DNA of 8,327 nucleotides from an uncultured Alphaproteobacteria bacterium (lineage in GTDB: Bacteria > Pseudomonadota > Alphaproteobacteria > Rs-D84): NCBI GenBank assembly GCA_904502245.1, contig CAJGDN010000038.1:1-8327 (forward strand), written 5' to 3'. Both the position numbers and the translations under genes were made by a program. Within the stretch, counting starts at the first letter, position 1. The number at the start of each line of letters is the position of its first letter. Positions 1 through 6,542 of the stretch are shown here, in pieces. The notes beneath the pieces are model-generated. The model did no database searches. It saw nothing but the letters and a program-made list of their open reading frames with translations, and had not been told where the DNA came from.

Positions 1-384
1 AATCTGACCGCCCTTGTCCGCCTTCCATGCCCAGGCATAATCCAACTTTTCCTGTAATGATAATGAATGTGGGTTTATTCCACGCTTAGACAAATCGCGT
101 TCAACCAATAACTGGGTCGCAATTGATGCATGGTCGGTTCCTGGCTGCCACAGAACATCAAAGCCTGCCATGCGTTTATAACGACACATAATATCTGTCA
201 GGACGTTGTTCATCGCATGTCCCATGTGTAACGAGCCAGTTACATTTGGTGGTGGCATCATTATGCAAAACGACGGTTTGTCAGACATAACATCATTTGC
301 CCAGAAATTATTATTATCCCAGAATTCCTGGATTTTTGTTTCAATTTCACGTGGGTTTATATTTTTACCAAGTTCTATGTTCAT
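1..384 (-). CDS. valS: Valyl-tRNA synthetase, N-terminal part (cut by window edge)
   Basis: Class I aminoacyl-tRNA synthetase that charges tRNA-Val in the cytoplasm. Only the first 128 codons are visible; the frame is open to base 1. The class I HIGH signature is present as HMGH at residues 53-56, inside a PPPNVTGSLHMGH stretch typical of ValRS. A second ValRS block, GTDHASIATQ, lies at residues 82-91; the common form has Gly where this protein has Ser. The N-terminal part with FW (residues 21-22) before the HIGH block also fits the family. The ATG at 384 is supported by an AGGAC ribosome site about 6 bases upstream. A probable promoter lies 40-65 bases upstream, so the gene is likely transcribed separately from tcdA although they share a strand. 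The KMSKS loop, editing domain and C-terminal coiled coil lie outside the window. The family call is very secure. Confidence 0.96.
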   Translation of the reverse strand, partial: MNIELGKNINPREIETKIQEFWDNNNFWANDVMSDKPSFCIMMPPPNVTGSLHMGHAMNNVLTDIMCRYKRMAGFDVLWQPGTDHASIATQLLVERDLSKRGINPHSLSLQEKLDYAWAWKADKGGQI

Positions 385-422
385 TTTTTTGTCCTGTGAT
401 ATTTAAAAATTTAACGTTGTGA

Positions 423-450
423 ATCCTAGCAGATTAAAATAAAAATTCAA
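423..450 (-). promoter_or_regulatory. Probable sigma-70 promoter of valS
   Basis: Read on the minus strand, TTGAAT (450-445) and TAGGAT (428-423) are separated by 16 bases and lie in the short gap between the tcdA stop and the valS start. The predicted transcript start would leave a leader of about 30 nt containing the AGGAC ribosome site. Assigned by eye from consensus similarity and position only. Confidence 0.5.
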
Positions 451-463
451 GAAAAAGACCGCG

Positions 464-1144
464 TTATTTTTCGCCAATAATTTCGCCAACTACATAATTC
501 GCCAGCATTAATCCAAATGTGCCTGTTACCGTTATAATTGACCCCAGATTCTTGGCATGACCGACAACCGGACGTGGCGATTGCACAGAAAAAACAACCG
601 GAAAATCAGGCAGATTTTCATCACGTACCGCACGACGAATACGATGTGCCAATGGACAAACAGATGTCTGGGAAATTGGAGCAATTCTTATCTGGCTTAT
701 ATCCGTTTTGGATGCGGCACCCATTGATGATATTAGTGGTACATTATTTTTGTGCGCCCATTTATACAGTGCAACCTTAGACGCGACAGTATCAATCGCA
801 TCAATTATAAAATCGGGATGTGCATCAATTTCTGAATTTTCATCAAAAAATAAATTTAATGCCGTTACATGTATGTCTGGATTTACGTCATGAATACGCT
901 GTTGCGCCACGACAACCTTAGGTTTGCCAACAGTTGATTCCAGTGCAAATAACTGGCGATTTATGTTTGACGTGTCAACCATATCAAAATCAACAACGAT
1001 GATATGTCCAACGCCAGTGCGTGCCAAGGCTTCGATTGCAAAAGAACCAACTGCGCCACAACCAACAACCATAACAGTTGAATTGCGCAATTTTTCAACG
1101 GCTGCATCGCCAAACAGTAAACGTGTTCTGTGTAATCTGTTCAT
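464..1144 (-). CDS. tcdA: tRNA threonylcarbamoyladenosine dehydratase (TcdA/CsdL, ThiF/E1-like)
   Basis: ATP-dependent enzyme of the E1/ThiF/MoeB superfamily that cyclises t6A37 of ANN-decoding tRNAs to ct6A. Visible landmarks in the 226-residue product are the nucleotide-binding GCGAVGS loop (residues 28-34), the acidic end of the next strand (VDFDMVD, 51-57), the conserved NINRQ motif (60-64) with the arginine that contacts ATP, GKPK (73-76), and DAIDT (115-119). It begins with the family-typical R-x-x-x-LFG segment. It is shorter than E. coli TcdA (about 268 aa) and has Val where I recall a Cys in the family's D-C-V-F-S segment (here PVVFS, 182-186). The start lies 2 bases after the tatD stop and has only a weak ribosome site, so translational coupling is likely. 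Other ThiF-like adenylyltransferases are possible, but the overall pattern fits TcdA best. Confidence 0.88.
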   Translation of the reverse strand: MNRLHRTRLLFGDAAVEKLRNSTVMVVGCGAVGSFAIEALARTGVGHIIVVDFDMVDTSNINRQLFALESTVGKPKVVVAQQRIHDVNPDIHVTALNLFFDENSEIDAHPDFIIDAIDTVASKVALYKWAHKNNVPLISSMGAASKTDISQIRIAPISQTSVCPLAHRIRRAVRDENLPDFPVVFSVQSPRPVVGHAKNLGSIITVTGTFGLMLANYVVGEIIGEK

Positions 1145-1146
1145 TG

Positions 1147-1860
1147 TTATAATATCTGTTTTGTGTTTTTGTATATTATATCTGCCAAAATATCAGTTTC
1201 CATATTTAAAATTTCTGATATCTGCGATATAAGTGACGGAATAACAGTTGAATCTGCACCATCTGATTCAGTTAGAATACGCGACAGTGGTGTTTTTAAA
1301 ATGCGCCCCGCCCCCAGTCTTTGACGTAACGTGCGCGGACCGTATGAAAAATAGACGTTATATTTGTCTGTGATATTTTTTATATCTTCTGCACGCCCAG
1401 TAAATCCATGCGCCAAAACAAACGACGGTAATGCGTTTTTATTTGTATCCAAAATTTGCAAGACTAATTCCCAGCATCCAACACAATGCAGATGAATGCC
1501 GCGCGAATATTTATGCGCGATTTTTAATTGGCGCACAAAGACATCCGTTTGCAATTCCATGTTTGGACGATTTTTATCTAAACCAATTTCACCAATCATA
1601 ATTTTTGGGTTTTTTTCCAGTATTTTCTCTAAATTATTTGCCCAATTCTGCGGCAATCCACACACGTTCCATGGATGAACACCAACACATCCAAAAACAT
1701 TTTGATTTTTATGTGTTAATTTTACAATATCATCCCATTGCGACGCATCAGCCGGCGCAACAATAAACATTTCAACACCAACATTATGCGCGTCTGACAG
1801 CGCACATTCAATATTTTGCGCGTCTGACAAATGACAATGTGCATCCGCATATTTTACCAT
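1147..1860 (-). CDS. tatD: TatD-family metal-dependent hydrolase/DNase
   Basis: Amidohydrolase-fold enzyme of the TatD family, whose members are divalent-metal-dependent nucleases. The 237-residue protein carries the expected metal ligands in order: HCH at residues 8-10, Glu91 in IGEIGLD, His123/His125 in IHLHC, His151 in LAHGF, and Asp200 in TESDGAD. The family usually has about 255-265 residues, so this is a compact member, slightly diverged near the last ligand (ESDGAD instead of the usual ETD-P). The ATG at 1860 is preferred over an in-frame start at 1902, because AGGA lies about 8 bases upstream and the protein then begins directly with the strand carrying HxH; the longer version would overlap the ABC gene. 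It lies 5 bases after the ABC stop and 2 bases before tcdA. The physiological substrate cannot be read from sequence. Confidence 0.92.
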   Translation of the reverse strand: MVKYADAHCHLSDAQNIECALSDAHNVGVEMFIVAPADASQWDDIVKLTHKNQNVFGCVGVHPWNVCGLPQNWANNLEKILEKNPKIMIGEIGLDKNRPNMELQTDVFVRQLKIAHKYSRGIHLHCVGCWELVLQILDTNKNALPSFVLAHGFTGRAEDIKNITDKYNVYFSYGPRTLRQRLGAGRILKTPLSRILTESDGADSTVIPSLISQISEILNMETDILADIIYKNTKQIL

Positions 1861-1865
1861 ATCTT

Positions 1866-3644
1866 TTATTCCTGCAAGAAACCACCCGACTGCATATGCC
1901 ACAGGCGGGCGTATTCGCCACCGGCACGCAGTAATTGATTATGCGTACCCTGCTCTATTACCTGACCAGATGACAATACAACAATCCTGTCCATGTTACG
2001 CAACGTGGACAGACGATGCGCAATTGCAACAGTTGTGCGACCATCTGCCAATTCATCAAATGATTTTTGAATACATACTTCGGTTTCACTGTCAAGGGCA
2101 GATGTCGCTTCGTCCAGGATTAATATTGGTGCGTCCTTTAAAAATGCACGCGCGATTGCAACACGTTGACGCTGGCCACCAGACAGTTTTATTCCGCGAT
2201 CACCAACCATGGAATCATATTTCTTGTCCGTAGACATGATAAAATCATGCGCCATTGCGCGTTTTGATGCCGCACGAATTTCACGGTCTGTTGCCCCGCG
2301 CCGACCGTACGCAATATTTTCACGCAATGTTCGGTTGAACATAGTCGGTTCTTGGGGGATAAATGCGATTGATTCGCGCAGGGAATCCTGGGTTACATCA
2401 TGTATGTTTTGACCATCAATCAGGATTTCGCCATGCGTCGGGTCATAAAAACGCATTAACAGATTTACTAATGTTGTTTTACCCGCACCAGATGCGCCAA
2501 CCAGACCAACACGTTCACCACACCGGATTTTCAAATTAAAATTCCGCAAGACCCATTTACGCTTATATTTGAACGACACATTACGAAATTCTATTTCACC
2601 GCACGTGACGCGCAACAGGGGCGCGTTTGGAATATCAACAACATCATTTGGTACAGACAATTCTTCGTACGCACGCGATGCAGCCCCCAGAGTATCTGTA
2701 ATATTTGGAATCTGATTTACAATCTGACCAATCGTTCCCATAACTGTAAAGAATACCGAATTTGTAAATACTATTTCTGCAACCGTTATTTTGTTATTCA
2801 TGTACAGCCACACGCACAACAACAATGTTATGCCATAACAAATATCCCATATTACCATTGGAAATCCCCAAAACCATCGCTGGATATAAAACTTGTATTT
2901 ATGTGCCTTGATAGATTTTTGGCGCGAAGGTTCCAGATATTCGCGTTCACGCGCAACGCCAGCAAATAATTTCACAACCGAGAAATTTGAAATACTGTCC
3001 ACACTTTTCCCCGAAACTTCGCTGTTGGCACTGCTGTAATCTTTGGCGGATTTATTCATTGGCTTTACCATAATCCAACTGTATATTGCACGAAAGACAA
3101 ATACTATGCCAAACATTATTGCAACATAGGTATTAATAGAAAAAATCAGCCCCATATTGACCGCGATTACGGCAAACAAGCAGACAATGCGCCAAAAATC
3201 GATAATCGCTTCAAACCCCTTGGTTACATACAGGATTTGTGTGTGAACCTTGCCTGCCATGCGCCCAGTCCAGAATGATATAGACTGACTGTGCACATAA
3301 TCGCTGAGGTCTGTCCATATACGGTTTGATACCATTGGTGACCAGCGCGCATGAAAAACACCGCGCATCAATGCCGCCAAATCTATGACCAATAACAATA
3401 AAACAATCAAACCAATTGTTGGTAGAGAATGCGCCATAAAAGTCGTACCATCAGGCACCGGATTTTCAAACAGCGCAATAAACCAACGTTGAAAATTTGG
3501 AAACAACACACCATCCATTGATACAATAAAAAAAGCAATCGACCATGCAATTATTGCACCCCATGACCCCGGTACTGCATATTTAAAATAAAATCTCCAT
3601 AATGATTTTGGCAATTCTAGATTTGCAATAGTTTTTTTTGACAT
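1866..3644 (-). CDS. ABC exporter half-transporter (membrane domain fused to ATPase)
   Basis: Inner-membrane ABC exporter of the MsbA/MDR type, 592 residues, expected to work as a homodimer or heterodimer. The N-terminal half (about residues 20-320) contains several hydrophobic helices, clear ones being about 27-48, 76-94, 153-190 and 263-282. The C-terminal ATPase has all motifs: Walker A GASGAGKTT (383-391, Lys389), Q-loop Gln431, signature LSGGQ (487-491), Walker B ILILDE (507-512) and H-loop His543. The ATG at 3644 is chosen over an in-frame GTG at 3662 because AAGGGA lies 6-11 bases upstream of it. It is the first gene of a tight operon with tatD and tcdA and has a good promoter 25-50 bases upstream. 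The substrate (lipid, drug or peptide) cannot be deduced; msbA is possible but unproven. Confidence 0.93.
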   Translation of the reverse strand: MSKKTIANLELPKSLWRFYFKYAVPGSWGAIIAWSIAFFIVSMDGVLFPNFQRWFIALFENPVPDGTTFMAHSLPTIGLIVLLLLVIDLAALMRGVFHARWSPMVSNRIWTDLSDYVHSQSISFWTGRMAGKVHTQILYVTKGFEAIIDFWRIVCLFAVIAVNMGLIFSINTYVAIMFGIVFVFRAIYSWIMVKPMNKSAKDYSSANSEVSGKSVDSISNFSVVKLFAGVAREREYLEPSRQKSIKAHKYKFYIQRWFWGFPMVIWDICYGITLLLCVWLYMNNKITVAEIVFTNSVFFTVMGTIGQIVNQIPNITDTLGAASRAYEELSVPNDVVDIPNAPLLRVTCGEIEFRNVSFKYKRKWVLRNFNLKIRCGERVGLVGASGAGKTTLVNLLMRFYDPTHGEILIDGQNIHDVTQDSLRESIAFIPQEPTMFNRTLRENIAYGRRGATDREIRAASKRAMAHDFIMSTDKKYDSMVGDRGIKLSGGQRQRVAIARAFLKDAPILILDEATSALDSETEVCIQKSFDELADGRTTVAIAHRLSTLRNMDRIVVLSSGQVIEQGTHNQLLRAGGEYARLWHMQSGGFLQE

Positions 3645-3667
3645 GATATTCCCTTCGTACACGCTGG

Positions 3668-3696
3668 ATAGTATTTTATTTTAGATGTTTTTGCAA
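3668..3696 (-). promoter_or_regulatory. Sigma-70 type promoter of the ABC-tatD-tcdA operon
   Basis: On the minus strand TTGCAA (3696-3691) and TACTAT (3673-3668) are separated by exactly 17 bases. They sit between the glyS terminator and the ABC start, in the only non-coding space available. The expected leader is about 15-20 nt and includes the AAGGGA ribosome site. The same -35 hexamer recurs before glyS and tRNA-Lys. Confidence 0.65.
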
Positions 3697-3710
3697 CCGC
3701 CATTTCAAAC

Positions 3711-3739
3711 AAAAAAATGTCCCGTTCGGGACATTTTTT
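3711..3739 (-). terminator. Intrinsic terminator of glyS
   Basis: A perfect inverted repeat directly abuts the glyS stop codon: arm AAAAAATGTCCCG at 3712-3724 and its exact complement at 3727-3739, or equivalently a 12-bp stem with a 4-nt loop. On the minus strand the GC-rich core is followed by a run of seven T (3717-3711). The structure is symmetrical with A and T runs on both sides, so it could also work in the other direction, but no plus-strand gene leads into it. Confidence 0.9.
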
Positions 3740-5101
3740 CTAACCATTTACTATTTCCAGAATGCGGCGTGGAACATCATCAATCGCAACACGTTCCTGG
3801 GCCATGGTATCACGATGACGCAATGTTACAGTGCCATCTTCCATCGTCTGATGATCGACCGTTACGCAAACGGGTGTTCCGATTTCATCATGACGACGAT
3901 AATTTTTACCAATGTTGCCAGAATTTTCCAGTTCAATGCGACCAATCGCCATTTTGCGCAATTTTGACACAATATCGTTTGAAATATTCAGCAATTCTGG
4001 AACGTTACGCGCCAATGGGATAACAGCGGCCTTGACCGGCGACAGTGATGGCTTTAACTTCAAAACAGTGCGGGTTTTGCCATCGCCTAAGTCTTCTTCT
4101 TCGTATGCCTGAATCATAACCGCCAACATTGCACGGTTTACACCCATCGCAGTTTCAATTACGTATGGCAGAAAGTTCTGGCCAGTTTGTGGGTCACTGT
4201 ACGACAATTTTGTTGTACTGTCCTTGTTCTCTAAAACATTTGCATTGATTTTAAAATCAGACTGCGACTTGGTATGCGATCCCAAGTCAAAATCTTGGCG
4301 ATTGTGAATACCTTCGACTTCGTCAAAACCATCTGGGAATTCATATTCAATATCAACCGCAGCCTTGGCATAGTGCGCCAATTTTTCGTGCGGCATAAAA
4401 CGCAATTTTTCCGCAGGTATCCCCAATTCATTTATCCACCATGACATACGCGCATCCATCCAATTTTTGTGCTGCGCTTCGTCATCAGACGGGTTTACAA
4501 AATACTGCATTTCTGCCTGTTCAAATTCGCGCATGCGAAACACAAAGCCACGTGGTGAAATCTCGTTCCGGAACGCCTTGCCAATTTGAGCGATACCAAA
4601 TGGTAACTTATGCGGTTTCGCATCCAAAACATTTTTAAAATTCGTATATGTTGTTGTGGCAGTTTCTGGGCGCAAATATGCATTGACCGCCCCATCAGAC
4701 GTAGCACCGATTGACAGCCCCATCATCAATTGATACGCACGTGGTTCAGTGATATCTGTACTGCCACAGTTATCGCATTTTGATGTATCTTTCATTTTAT
4801 CCTGGCGCATGCGAGTGCCACATTTTTTACATTCGACCAATGGATCAGAAAAACCTGCTTCGTGGCCAGAATATTTCCACAACAAACGATTAGAAATTAA
4901 TGCAGCATCCAATCCTTCGATATCATCGCGCGAATAAATCATAGAATTCCACCACGCGTTGCGAATATTTTTCATCAATTCAACACCATATGGACCATAA
5001 TCATACGCACCACCCAATCCGCCATAGATTTCAGAACCGGTAAAGATAAAACCACGACGTTTACACAATGCAACAATATCATTTACTGTTTTTGCAGGCA
5101 T
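3740..5101 (-). CDS. glyS: Glycyl-tRNA synthetase, single-chain alpha2 type
   Basis: Class II aminoacyl-tRNA synthetase charging tRNA-Gly. The 453-residue chain is the homodimeric type (as in Thermus, Gram-positives and eukaryotes), not the tetrameric GlyQ/GlyS type. Landmarks: N-terminal RRGFIFTGSEIYGG and YDYGPYG; a four-cysteine zinc knuckle (Cys91, Cys94, Cys109, Cys112); YLRPETA (142-148); motif 2 beginning FRNEISPRG (177-185); HNRQDFDLGSH (266-276); motif 3 around ETAMGVNR (316-323); and a C-terminal anticodon-binding domain from about 355 with GTPVCVTVD (408-416) and DGTVTLRHRDT (422-432). The ATG at 5101 has AGGGGAA about 6 bases upstream. The gene has its own promoter and terminator, so it is probably monocistronic. 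The leader is too short for a T-box. The alpha2 type is uncommon in Proteobacteria. Confidence 0.97.
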   Translation of the reverse strand: MPAKTVNDIVALCKRRGFIFTGSEIYGGLGGAYDYGPYGVELMKNIRNAWWNSMIYSRDDIEGLDAALISNRLLWKYSGHEAGFSDPLVECKKCGTRMRQDKMKDTSKCDNCGSTDITEPRAYQLMMGLSIGATSDGAVNAYLRPETATTTYTNFKNVLDAKPHKLPFGIAQIGKAFRNEISPRGFVFRMREFEQAEMQYFVNPSDDEAQHKNWMDARMSWWINELGIPAEKLRFMPHEKLAHYAKAAVDIEYEFPDGFDEVEGIHNRQDFDLGSHTKSQSDFKINANVLENKDSTTKLSYSDPQTGQNFLPYVIETAMGVNRAMLAVMIQAYEEEDLGDGKTRTVLKLKPSLSPVKAAVIPLARNVPELLNISNDIVSKLRKMAIGRIELENSGNIGKNYRRHDEIGTPVCVTVDHQTMEDGTVTLRHRDTMAQERVAIDDVPRRILEIVNG

Positions 5102-5140
5102 TTTCGTTCCCCTATTCTATTTTTTGTTTGCTATAAGCAC

Positions 5141-5171
5141 ATTATATTAAAGATTTTTTGGCTTTTTGCAA
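5141..5171 (-). promoter_or_regulatory. Probable promoter of glyS
   Basis: On the minus strand a perfect -10 TATAAT (5146-5141) is preceded by TTGCAA (5171-5166) at a long 19-base spacing; an overlapping alternative TAATAT (5149-5144) gives 16 bases. The leader would be about 30-35 nt. The region is shared with the divergent HTH gene, so regulation of one could affect the other. Confidence 0.55.
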
Positions 5172-5248
5172 CACTGAATTTGATGATAAAACCTACTTCT
5201 CATTAAACGCGAAAATATATTTTTACATCGCGCATTAATTGATTTTTA

Positions 5249-5254
5249 TATAAT
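5249..5254 (+). promoter_or_regulatory. Candidate -10 box for the first HTH gene
   Basis: A perfect TATAAT on the plus strand, with transcription expected to begin near 5261. No good -35 is present at 16-18 bases; the nearest similar sequence, TTTACA (5222-5227), is 21 bases away. The half-site array at 5272-5305 would lie just downstream of this start, a position suited to repression. Many AT-rich sequences give chance matches, so this is tentative. Confidence 0.35.
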
Positions 5255-5271
5255 CCACATAAGAAAAACAA

Positions 5272-5305
5272 CCTATTGCTACACAATAGGATTTATTGCA
5301 CAATA
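5272..5305. promoter_or_regulatory. Probable operator: array of TATTG/CAATA half-sites
   Basis: CCTATTG (5272-5278) and CAATAGG (5284-5290) form a perfect 7-bp inverted repeat around a 5-base centre. A second inverted pair, TATTG (5294-5298) and CAATA (5301-5305), follows. The first three half-sites begin at 5274, 5284 and 5294, exactly 10 bp apart and so on one face of the helix. The array lies between a -10 box and the start codon of the first HTH gene, as expected for an autoregulatory operator. As RNA, the first pair could also form a small hairpin. Confidence 0.5.
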
Positions 5306-5340
5306 TACAAAAGTACGCAATTAATCAAAAAGGTAACGAT

Positions 5341-5589
5341 ATGATCAGCCAAGTTGATGTATGGAATGCAATAGATGAATTGGCAGCAAACCAGAAAACA
5401 TCCCCTTCACGAATGGCGATAAATAGCGGACTGGATGCAACAATATTCAATAAAAGCAAACGTAACGACAAATACGGGAAACCCAGATATCCTTCATTTA
5501 GAACCGTACTAAAAGTATTAGAAGCACTGAAAATGACAATGACAGAATTTGGAAAAATATGCGATAAACATCACAATAAATCAAAGTAA
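5341..5589 (+). CDS. Small HTH (XRE/lambda-repressor-like) regulator, copy 1
   Basis: An 82-residue cytoplasmic DNA-binding protein. Residues 5-75 form a five-helix lambda-repressor-like HTH; the core is PSRMAINSGLDATIFNKSK (22-40), followed by GKPRYPS (46-52) and a last helix TVLKVLEAL. I recognise this pattern as the N-terminal domain of alphaproteobacterial S24/LexA-like phage-type repressors. Here it ends in a lysine-rich tail (HHNKSK) with no peptidase or dimerisation domain. The ATG at 5341 has AAGG 7-10 bases upstream; an in-frame start at 5296 is rejected because it would place the inverted-repeat array over the start. Ungapped alignment with the next gene gives 28 identities over residues 8-73. 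It is likely an autoregulator acting on the half-site array upstream; targets beyond that are unknown. It is divergent from glyS. Confidence 0.82.
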   Translation: MISQVDVWNAIDELAANQKTSPSRMAINSGLDATIFNKSKRNDKYGKPRYPSFRTVLKVLEALKMTMTEFGKICDKHHNKSK

Positions 5590-5642
5590 AGACTATAACC
5601 AATAAGATATCGTCTGCGCAACCATCTTTTAACATTAATAGC

Positions 5643-5667
5643 AAATTAGCAATTTACACTAATTTAC
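5643..5667. promoter_or_regulatory. Dyad and direct repeat upstream of the second HTH gene
   Basis: AAATTAG (5643-5649) and CTAATTT (5659-5665) form a 7-bp inverted repeat with a 9-base centre. Overlapping it, AATTTAC occurs twice (5651-5657 and 5661-5667), 10 bp apart. The site is about 35 bases upstream of the -35 box of the second HTH gene, a position suited to an activator or upstream repressor site. Its sequence differs from the TATTG/CAATA array. The region is very AT-rich, so chance symmetry is possible. Confidence 0.3.
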
Positions 5668-5698
5668 CAACACCAAAATCAATTTCAGGTTGTTTATA

Positions 5699-5727
5699 TT
5701 GACCATTTTATAGATATATAAAATAAT
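5699..5727 (+). promoter_or_regulatory. Probable promoter of the second HTH gene
   Basis: TTGACC (5699-5704) and AATAAT (5722-5727) are separated by 17 bases. The -35 overlaps a single TATTG (5697-5701), the half-site word seen in the array before the first HTH gene. The leader would be about 37 nt, ending in the AAAGGGA ribosome site. The second HTH gene is therefore probably transcribed on its own. Confidence 0.5.
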
Positions 5728-5770
5728 GCGTTATGACATATAAATATATCCGTAACACAAAGGGAATAAA

Positions 5771-6019
5771 ATGGATTATCACAATGCATTATGGGAAAGC
5801 ATAAAATATATTGCAGAAAACAATGGGACAACATGTTCGGGGCTGGCACGAAAATGCGGATTGGACGCAACATCCTTTAACCATAGCAAACATTTTTCTG
5901 CCAATGGACAACCGCGATGGATCAGCACAGAAACGTTGTCAAAAGTCTTAAAGGCAACAAATACCAGCCCACGTGAATTTGCAAATATATTCCAATATAT
6001 TTTAGAAAAATCTGACTGA
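5771..6019 (+). CDS. Small HTH (XRE/lambda-repressor-like) regulator, copy 2
   Basis: An 82-residue paralogue of the preceding regulator, the same length and alignable end to end without gaps. The HTH core is CSGLARKCGLDATSFNHSK (22-40), then GQPRWIS (46-52) and ETLSKVL (54-60). The pattern GLDAT-F-N-SK plus G-PRW-S-E matches the N-terminal domain of S24-type repressors better than copy 1 does, again without the catalytic C-terminal domain. The ATG at 5771 has AAAGGGA about 6 bases upstream. The recognition-helix region differs between the copies (PSRMAINS versus CSGLARKC), so the two may bind different operators. The gene converges on the unknown 157-residue gene and ends only 8 bases from that gene's stop. 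It could be a chromosomal remnant of a phage or island regulatory switch; the target is unknown. Confidence 0.82.
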   Translation: MDYHNALWESIKYIAENNGTTCSGLARKCGLDATSFNHSKHFSANGQPRWISTETLSKVLKATNTSPREFANIFQYILEKSD

Positions 6020-6052
6020 TTAACAGATTATCGTTGATGTGACAGATTTTTT
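6006..6052. terminator. Possible bidirectional terminator between convergent genes
   Basis: AAAAATCTG (6006-6014) can pair with CAGATT at 6024-6029 (9-nt loop), leaving a short T-rich stretch for minus-strand transcripts. It can also pair with CAGATTTTT (6043-6051), leaving a T-run for plus-strand transcripts. The two pairings exclude each other and both stems are AT-rich and overlap coding ends, so efficiency is uncertain. Confidence 0.35.
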
Positions 6053-6501
6053 ATTAAATCCGAAACAGACAACGTAGATGGTGTTATATTTTTCCTGTTT
6101 GGATCAGCCAGTTGCAGTTGTTTAAAGGCAGGACTGCCCAGCCCCATAAAACCATATTTACCGTTATGGAACATGCCTTTTTCAAACTTTTTAGTATCGG
6201 AATTATACCATTGTGCAGTATTTCTGCCACTTAGTGGACTGCCGATAATACTAAAATAATATTTAACACCTGTCTTCCATTCGGTATTTTCCCACAATTT
6301 TAACATATCACCCAATGACAACTGATGCATACCAACATACAAACCACCAACAAACATGCCCGGAATGTAAATATGGCTGAATTTTTCGTTTGATAAGATT
6401 TTATCTTGATTGATTAAAATCAAATTCAGATTGGAAAATAATTGGGTTATAGATTCAAAATCGGCCCGAGGTGCCGTAACAATATGTTTTAATGCTGACA
6501 T
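6028..6501 (-). CDS. Protein of unknown function, 157 residues
   Basis: I do not recognise this family. The start at 6501 is well supported: CAGGAG lies 6 bases upstream, and a promoter and an 80-nt leader precede it. The product is soluble-looking, with no signal peptide or long membrane helix. An N-terminal part (1-60) has mixed helix and strand character, with a Gly-rich hydrophobic stretch IYIPGMFVGGLYVG (44-57). An aromatic, Gly-rich middle follows: LWENTEW (69-75), YYFSIIGSPLSG (81-92), AQWYN (96-100) and GKYGFMGLGSP (114-124). The C-terminal tail TLSVSDLIKNL may be a helix. The repeated W, Y and GSP elements suggest a compact beta-rich domain. It converges with the second HTH gene and lies directly downstream of the duplicated tRNA end, so it may be accessory DNA. 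Possible roles as toxin, effector or ligand-binding protein are all guesses. Confidence 0.75.
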   Translation of the reverse strand: MSALKHIVTAPRADFESITQLFSNLNLILINQDKILSNEKFSHIYIPGMFVGGLYVGMHQLSLGDMLKLWENTEWKTGVKYYFSIIGSPLSGRNTAQWYNSDTKKFEKGMFHNGKYGFMGLGSPAFKQLQLADPNRKNITPSTLSVSDLIKNLSHQR

Positions 6502-6542
6502 TTTAAGCTCCTGTTTTAGTCCATTTTGGGCAGGACAAGTAA

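Noticed and set aside
450..480. GAAAAA/TTTTTC inverted repeat at the end of tcdA as a terminator
   Set aside because: Only 6 bp, almost all A-T, with a 10-base loop and no proper T tract; too weak to call.
538..1232. Several plus-strand frames opposite tcdA
   Set aside because: They overlap a clear conserved gene, lack ribosome sites and encode no recognisable domain.
1861..1902. Longer TatD start
   Set aside because: It overlaps the ABC gene and adds residues before the family's usual N-terminal strand; ATG 1860 has a clear AGGA.
3645..3662. GTG start for the ABC transporter at 3662
   Set aside because: It would put the AAGGGA ribosome site inside the coding sequence; ATG 3644 is better placed.
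5102..5140. T-box or other glycine-responsive leader before glyS
   Set aside because: The leader is about 35 nt, far too short, and has no specifier stem or T-box sequence.
5212..5223. AAAATATATTTT palindrome between glyS and the first HTH gene
   Set aside because: Low-complexity A/T symmetry is expected by chance in such AT-rich DNA, and it lines up with no promoter.
5296..5340. Earlier in-frame start for the first HTH protein
   Set aside because: It has no ribosome site and would place the operator-like inverted repeats over its start; ATG 5341 has AAGG at good distance and matches the length of the paralogue.
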